NCBI GenBank assembly: GCA_023653785.1
Contig: JAMKCH010001698.1
Location: 1 to 64,000, forward strand
DNA: 64,000 bases
Direction: 5' to 3'
Source of the DNA: Ophioderma brevispina
Lineage: Eukaryota; Echinodermata; Ophiuroidea; Amphilepidida; Ophiodermatidae
Shown: piece after piece, positions 58,044 to 64,000 of the stretch
Layout of the letters: each line of letters starts with the position of its first letter
Numbering within the stretch: the first letter of the stretch is position 1
Position numbers and translations under genes: made by a program
Notes under the pieces: generated by a model
Told to the model about the DNA's origin: nothing
The model's database searches: none
Seen by the model: only the letters and a program-made list of their open reading frames with translations

Positions 58044-58598
58044 TTAAAGCAATATTAGCACATTTTTTTCAAGAGCGCCCCCAATTTTTCAAAAAAATGA
58101 GATTTTTACACGGTTGCATTGGTAACTGGCTAGTAAACTATACCTGTGAATGGTTAAGCTCTACAATGTCTATGTGTCGCAAACGAAGGATTTTTGTAAC
58201 TAGAATAATTATTATCGGGGATCCCCGATAATAATTCAACGGCTGCTGGAAACGGCCTTCCAATATGAAATAGCCGGGAAATACCGCCATGTACGTATCT
58301 ACGCTCATCTATTAGTTGTTTTATTGGTTCAGGCAAGTCAAGTTAGAGGTCGTTTTCTTGAGGTGGCACTATTTCATCATGGACGGACATAAACTTAGCA
58401 TTTCCAGCTCTGCCGTTAAGTACAATCTAGGATACCAATTCTAATTACAAAACTCGCTCATTTTATGATAAATACGTATTTTTGAGCATTCTCGTTCGCA
58501 GGTGTAGTTTTCTAGACAATTACCAATATAGCTGTGCAAAAATATCAAATTTTTAAAATTGGGGGCGCTCTTCAAAAAATGTGCTAATATTGCTTTAA
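58044..58598 (+). mobile_element. 0.55 kb TIR element (MITE family 1), copy 4, best preserved
   Basis: TTAA at both edges (58044, 58595). Left TIR AGCAATATTAGCACATTT then GAGCGCCCCCAATTTTTC; right TIR AAATTGGGGGCGCTCTTC then GTGCTAATATTGCT. The centre holds a 30 bp perfect palindrome (58207-58236) around GGGGATCCCC. Inserted in the intron 36 bp upstream of an ODC-like exon. No transposase. Confidence 0.9.
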
Positions 58599-58634
58599 AT
58601 GGAAATCTTAAACAAATTTTCATCCCCATTCCAG

Positions 58635-58758
58635 GAGACATCTGGTGACACCCATTATTCAGGTACCATCTATGGCTATTCCTGCTGCGGGACAGATGTC
58701 ATTATGAGAAACTGCTCTCTGCCTGAACTGCACCGGGGAGACTGGGTCTTCTTTGAAG
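58635..58758 (+). CDS. ODC/antizyme-inhibitor-like, exon with active-site Cys block
   Basis: Acceptor CATTCCAG|GAGAC, donor TTTGAAG|GTCTAG, 124 nt, phase 0 in and phase 1 out, fully open. It reads ETSGDTHYSGTIYGYSCCGT, then DVIMRNCSLPELHRGDWVFF and E. This is the ODC block 'YYSSSIWGPTCDGLD.I...C.LPE..VGDW..FE'. The Cys aligned with the ODC catalytic Cys (mouse Cys360) is kept as the first Cys of SCCGTD. The next residue, an Asp that contacts substrate in ODC, is Cys here, and the WGP that precedes is YGY. These changes are odd for an active ODC and would fit an antizyme-inhibitor or a divergent decarboxylase. Strongest single piece of host coding sequence in the window. Confidence 0.88.
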
Positions 58759-58959
58759 GTCTAGTGATTGTTTCTTGTGTACATTATTAAAACATCTAGA
58801 ATGTTAACTTTTAATATTAAAGGGGTTTCATCTATGTCTTACGATTAAAGGAAGAGCCCATCAGTAAAGAATGATATTCAAACAACGGAAAATGAGCCCA
58901 TACAACATTGACTTATTTGAAATCAATGCGGATCTATACATCGTGTGAAAATTACATGA

Positions 58960-60047
58960 GAAATTGATATACCCTATTTTACTGCTAACTGATGACAATG
59001 CCATTACTGTTACCATTCTTTGTGCACCTGGTATGATCTTTGGCTGACTTTGACAAACCACATGATAAGTAATTCACATACCATTGCCTTTGTTGTTTAC
59101 TGTAGGCATGTTTACAGATATTGTTCTGACAGGTGCAAAATGGAATAATACACTATATGTAGGGAAAATACCTGCAATTTACTCTTTTATTTTGAGGGAA
59201 ATTGAAAATTGTAGGCACTCCAAGTAAAAAAAAATAAATAAATAAAAAGTGATTGTAGTATTGGCTCATTCAAGTATCTTTGAGTACTTTCTGTTCGTTG
59301 AACACCTCCTTTAAAACCCTCATTTTTAATTTACTCTGTACAAAATGTTGATTAATCCGTCTGTTGAGTAAAAATCTTAATCAAGATTTGTTTCCCCCAC
59401 ACAGGTGGTCCTCTTTACATCAGTTTTTCATGTTCGTTAATACCATTATCATGTATCAAGTATTATATAGCAAAAGTGAATCCTGTAACCAAATATTTTA
59501 ATTCTCAGATAAAGGAGACTAACTCCATTGGTCACAAATTTCAACGGGTTCAAACGACCATTCTGTTACTATGGGCGTCCTGACAACTTGCAGGTAAGTC
59601 GTGTGTATAAGCTATTCCAGGTGTCTTATTGAGGCACCATATTCAGACCATCATCTATGGCTGGTACCGGTGACTATGCCTCAGCAATCCTAAGTTACCG
59701 ATTCCTTTTCTATACCAATTGACTCAATCCAGTACTATAGTACTGTTGCGCAGCACACTCTCCCGCCACCCGTTTCGTTTGCTTCCTTCCCTCTGTTTCT
59801 TTAACGGTCCTCCCTCAGTGTCCAGACATTAATGTTTGTCCCGGGGTGTTTGTGCTCCTTTTTCCACCCTTCCTGGAAATATAGCACCCAGGTCATTGCC
59901 ATTTAGTGGATAGCTTCCATTATCTCTTGCTGATTCATTGTTGCTTTCGTGTCTACAAGGGACAGGATGGTTAACTACAGGAATTCTGAATAAACGAGAT
60001 ATTCAAATCATTATTGTGCATGCATACAGTCACAATTATATATACGA
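58960..60047 (+). repeat. Tandem duplication around ODC-like terminal exon, copy 1
   Basis: Collinear with 60968-62613: ACTGCTAACTGATGACAA, TACTGTAGGCATGTTTACAG, AAAATGTTGATTAATCCGTC, the exon, then GTGTCCAGACATTA and GTCCCGGGG boxes. Confidence 0.88.
59509..59593 (+). CDS. ODC/antizyme-inhibitor-like, FNGF exon, copy 1
   Basis: Acceptor AATTCTCAG|ATAAAG, donor CTTGCAG|GTAAGTCG. Entering in phase 1 from the previous exon the junction gives FFE-D-K-G, matching ODC 'FENMGAYT'. After GGAG the frame needs a one-base shift. It then reads LTPLVTNFNGFKRPFCYYGR, corresponding to ODC 'YT.A..S.FNGF.RP..YYV'. As written, the phase-1 frame meets a TAA five codons in, so this copy is damaged or carries a base error. 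It leads to a good donor, so a further 3' exon is expected. Confidence 0.68.
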
Positions 60048-60050
60048 GGG

Positions 60051-60967
60051 GTGATTGCTAAGTTCTAAGCCTAAGGTAGAAGAGAAGATATGCTACAAAT
60101 CAATTAACGCGCGAAAATTAAAAGTTGAGGAGTTCCCTTTTTCATCTTTGGGAGAGATAGTAGTCAGACGTGCCAATCAGGTGAATAGCTGGATGATGTA
60201 CAGATTGTGAATCCACCTGATAGATTGCAGTCATGCTCCATACACTTATTCAGTGCTGCAGCAGAGGTCCAATTTTTTTTCGATAGGTGTGCCTAACTTT
60301 GACAAGGTTGTCATATACAAATTGTAGCTATAGTCCCCTGGAGTCGAAATGCATGATGCAACATAAGAACTTGTACAAGTTAAGTTATGGGGGGGTCCAA
60401 AGTTTACCCCCCTATTTTCAGTATAACATTTTGAAGAACATGCCCATTTGATACATTTTATTAACAATCTGGGAGTTGGTCCACGAATATATTTTGCCCA
60501 CATCTTGACCCCGAAAACCTTCTATAAAGTTTATAATAGCCTTTCTTTTCGCCCCCCCCCCCCCCATCCAATCTTACACCAACCCAATGCCTGTTTTGAA
60601 TTGGGCTGTCAGAAACCAGTGGTTGCACTAGTGATCAGAACTTATTATGCAAGGAGCATTGTGATTTGTGGGTGTGGGGATGTGTGGTGTATGGGTGTGT
60701 TTGTCGGTGTGTGGTACGGTTGTGTGTGTGTGTTGGGGGGGGATTATGGGGGGAGGGAACAACTATATTTTACTATATACTTCTTCCGACATCGTGTCAA
60801 GCGATACGGGCCAACGTTGTCCACCTCATAGTTTTAACTCTAATTTTTAATTATCTTAGGGTAAAGGCAGTGGTTTAACCACGGGGGTGGGGGGGCACCC
60901 TCTGCTCAAACCCTTGCCACCCCCGCCAGCCCCCGCCCCATGAAGTGACCGTGTCTATGGATAAGGA
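60051..60967. other. Noncoding between tandem copies
   Basis: Contains a poly-C run (60553-60566), a TG-rich patch (60665-60740) and poly-G runs. No gene recognised. Confidence 0.4.
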
Positions 60968-61554
60968 AAATTGATTTGATATACCCTATTTTACTGCTAA
61001 CTGATGACAAATTGCCATTTATTTACCTTCTTGTGCACCTTGGTATGATCTTTGGCGACTTTGACAAAACCACATGATAAGTAAATTCACATACCATTGC
61101 CTTGTTGTTTACTGTAGGCATGTTTACAGATATTGTTCTGACAGGGCAAAAATGGGAAAGAATACACTAATGGAGGGGAAAATACCTGCAATTTACCTTT
61201 TTATTTTGATGGGAAATTGAAAATTGTAGGCACTGCCAAGAAAAAAAGAAATAAAAAGTGATTGTAGTATTGGCTCATTCAAGTATCTTTGGTACGTTCG
61301 TTCGTTGAACACCTCATTTAAAACCCTATTTTTTAATTTACTCTTGTACAAAATGTTGATTAATCCGTCTGGTGAGTTATATATCTTAATCAAGATTTGT
61401 TTTTTTCACCCACACAAGTTGTCCCTATTTACAATCATTTTTTTCCGTTGTTTTTTGTTCTTCCGTTTTAAAAATACTCACATTATTTCATTGTATATCA
61501 AGGGATGATTTTATTAGCAAAGTGTAATACTGAATCCAAATATTTTATTCTCAG

Positions 61555-61671
61555 ATTATTATAAAGGAGAGACTACTTCGCATTTATGGTCACAACCAAA
61601 TTTGATCAAACGGGTCAAACGACCATTCTGTTACTATGCAGTACCACTGGGACAAATGCAGGGTTTTTTGG
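61555..61671 (+). CDS. ODC/antizyme-inhibitor-like, FNGF exon, copy 2
   Basis: Acceptor TATTCTCAG|ATTATT, donor TTTTTTGG|GTAAGTCA. It accepts phase 1 and is open to the end (117 nt, phase 1 out): DYYKGETTSHLWSQPNLIKR then VKRPFCYYAVPLGQMQGFL. The FNGF motif is lost (PNLIKRVKRP where copy 1 has TNFNGFKRP), but the C-terminal side (CYYAVPLGQ) is closer to ODC 'IYYVMSGP' than copy 1. Either an alternative or relic terminal exon. Confidence 0.5.
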
Positions 61672-61689
61672 GTAAGTCAGTGTGTATTA

Positions 61690-62165
61690 AGCTTACATAA
61701 TATAATTTATATTAACAAATATATATATTTATAAAAAGTATAGTTAATAGTAAAATACAGAAAAAAAGGTAATAAAATAAATAGGTCAGAGGTATAAAAG
61801 TAAAGGTATTATATAAAGTAAAAAAAATAATAAAATAAAAAGTATAATAAAAAAAAAAATAAATTTAAAAATAATAAAATACAAAATCCGGTAAAAATGT
61901 AAAATAGTAAAAAAATAAAATAAAATAAAAAATTAAACATAAAGTAATGACAAATAAAAATAATATAGTAAATATAAAATAGATATAATGTAAAAATTAA
62001 AAATAAAAAATAGAATATAACAAATAATGGTAATAAATAAATATAGAAAAAAAATGTAAATATATAAGTATAAAATAATAATAAAATAAAGAAAATAATA
62101 TAATGTAATTAAAAAATAATAAATAAATTATGGGGGGTGAAAAAAATGGTATTAAATAAGGGTTG
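61690..62165. repeat. AT-rich low-complexity block (TAAAATAAA-type)
   Basis: About 475 bases almost entirely A and T with irregular AATAAAATA repeats. Absent from the equivalent place in copy 1 (after 59605). Confidence 0.9.
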
Positions 62166-62613
62166 CGAGTTGCTCTATTTGTATTCGGCTATTTCAGGTG
62201 TCTATCAGGCACCATATTGCAGCCATCATATATTGCTGGTACCGGGTGAATATGCGCTCAGCATCCTAAGTTACCGATCCCTGCTATACCAATTGATCAA
62301 CCAGTACTAGATAGTACTGTTGAGCAGCCATCTGCACCCGTTCGTGGTCTTCCTCTGTTGCTTTACGGTCCTCCCTCAGTGTCCAGACATTAGGTGTTGT
62401 CCCGGGGAGGGTTGTGCTCCTTTTTCCACCCGTCTGGAAATATAGCCAGCCCAAGGGGTCCATTAAGCTTGTAGGGATAGCTTCCATGATATCTTGCTGA
62501 TTCATTGTTGACTTTCGTGGCTACAGAGGACAGGATGTTAACTACAGGAATTCTTGATTAAAACGAGATATTCAAATCATTAGTGTGAATGCATACAGTC
62601 ACAAATATATATA

Positions 62614-64000
62614 CTTTTATTACCTTCATCTATCCATTTCAAATATTCAAGGAATTTTGTAGTTGCTGGAAATGTGCAGGTGACCCTTTAATTTCAAGAA
62701 AGTTGCATTTATTGACATTTTCATGTACTGGGGAATTAATCCTTGTCGTGTCGCTATAGCACTGGGGCTAGGTGTGTTGATTAGTAAAGAAGCACAAATA
62801 TTACTCTGCATGTGATTAATTAGAATGTAACTTTATGTCAGACGGATATATATTTTTGTCTGGGACTTTTATTTGAAAAGGTTTATTGTCGTTAACTGCT
62901 ATTTTCGTGAACATGGTATTTCTTTTGAATTTTTTTCACGGACATATACGTTGCCTCAGTGACAGCAAAGAAGACGACCACAAGAAGGCCAACGGTGCTA
63001 ATGTGTTGATACCAGAAATCTTTTCAACTAAAGAGATTAATGAGGTTTTAGGGGACTCGGAGCCATTTCGACTGTGTTTTCTTTATGGGAAGTTTTGCGT
63101 CTTAAATACGATAAAAACTTATTTGGTTCCAAAATCCTGGATCGTTTAAACACAAAAATCCATTTTGAGGCACTTTTCATATTAGGTGTGATCCAATTGA
63201 GTTGATTAACAACAGGAAGGTTTAGATGGCTACTTGTACCAAAAATCCACGTTTTTGATCGATCATGAAAAAAAAAGAATTCAATTCTCAAGTATGAAGT
63301 ACGTACCTTGCGCATGGCATGTAATAACTTTTCTAATTTGTCATATACGACAACGGGAACAAGTGGAAACAAGGAGGATTAAAATCGGAGCTGAAATTGT
63401 GGAACGAACCGGTGGTCCCCGACCTTGGTTATAGGGGGCGCGATAACGACTCGTTAGCTTGTAAGGGGGTGGGACATAGCACTAAAAAGTCCAGGTAAAA
63501 GCGGGTTATGGGTATACCAATACTTTAGGCGTGTAAAATTATCTTGAACTTTGGAGTAAACGTAAAATTGGTTGTGATATGAAAGCTGTGATTTCTGAAT
63601 TGCTATATAAAGAATATAATGTTGAATTAAGTTATTTTTACAATTGTTACAAAAACGAAATAGTGGGGAGCTACACATTTCAGGGGATTTCAATGAAGGA
63701 ACCCGAATGTTAGACTGCAAGGCTGTTCGTAACATAATATAGAACCTTGATTCATAAAAAATGATTAAATAAAATCTAAGACAATTAAGGAGCTAAAAAT
63801 TTTTTTGTGTGATACCACATACCCCAAATTTGAAACTGAAATAGGGTCATTGAAAAAAAACACAAATAATTAGTTTGTGAAACATTCAGGTATACAAACC
63901 CCTTAACTAGGATGGAACCTATGTTAATTGAGGGGTGGCACGTAAATAGCGAGTTTGCAGCAAAGTTCGTATTGTCATGGTTACAAACTGGGTACACGTA
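62614..64000. other. Noncoding or unrecognised; one candidate exon
   Basis: An open frame at 62886-63149 (+) begins with a hydrophobic stretch (MVFLLNFFHGHIRC after 62913), followed by a charged region (SDSKEDDHKKANGAN). It could be a small secreted-type ORF or a coincidence. It does not resemble the ODC C-terminus. Nothing else recognised. Confidence 0.3.

Larger units (their letters stand above)
60968..62613 (+). repeat. Tandem duplication around ODC-like terminal exon, copy 2
   Basis: Diverged copy of 58960-60047, lengthened by the AT-rich block 61690-62165. Its downstream part contains an open frame on the - strand (62284-62505, 73 codons) that is broken in copy 1; no family recognised. 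Confidence 0.85.

Overview
This is a eukaryotic, almost certainly metazoan window. There are no dense prokaryote-like ORFs, the base composition is AT-rich, introns are long with GT/AG splice sites, and the retroelements are animal-type (LINE, DIRS, Penelope, Ty3/gypsy) alongside many MITEs. The frequent tetranucleotide-like motif AGGCCTA and the mix of element families suggest a marine invertebrate deuterostome (hemichordate or echinoderm-like). That placement is an impression from composition, not a demonstrated identity.

One host gene is recognisable: an ornithine decarboxylase / antizyme-inhibitor-like gene on the + strand whose exons lie in N-to-C order across about 40 kb. A probable first coding exon is at 19.09-19.20 kb. 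An exon carrying the conserved W..LLPRV.PFY block is at 21.80-21.89 kb. An exon with FPES...EPG is at 49.31 kb. The exon with the active-site Cys block and LPELHRGDW is at 58.64-58.76 kb, and the NFNGFKRP exon is at 59.51-59.59 kb, the last of these tandemly duplicated at 61.56-61.67 kb. A frameshifted copy of the first exon lies at 12.1 kb. The exons for roughly residues 71-250 and for the segment between EPG and the Cys block were not found, so the gene may be broken or those exons may be too diverged to see.

Everything else is transposable elements, satellites and duplicated noncoding DNA. 0-6 kb: LINE reverse transcriptase fragment (- strand), two copies of a 0.55 kb MITE, a piggyBac-like MITE, and a duplicated 'HGW' protein fragment around a 115 bp tandem array. 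6.5-10.4 kb: segment A, whose paralogue B is at 51.1-56.9 kb; each copy carries private insertions, so each serves as the other's empty site. 11-21 kb: MITEs, a direct duplication containing ODC exon 1, inverted repeats rich in RFX-like palindromes, and a degenerate DIRS element. 22.9-31.8 kb: a nested, roughly palindromic complex of three satellite families centred near 26.52 kb, lying in the ODC-like gene's large intron. 34-38 kb: LINE C-terminus, then Ty3/gypsy RT/RNase H (-) and integrase (+), the latter containing a coding-derived minisatellite. 42.4-47 kb: a Penelope-like element (- strand) with RT and GIY-YIG regions, bracketed by inverted copies of a terminal repeat that holds a hammerhead-like motif. 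50-50.8 kb: a 62 bp tandem array. 51.9-53.4 kb: a 1.5 kb purine-only-like tract inserted in segment B. 58-62.6 kb: ODC 3' exons and a tandem duplication.

Many paralogous copies differ by scattered single-base indels, often in homopolymers. This may be real decay or residual long-read error, and it limits statements about whether frames are intact.
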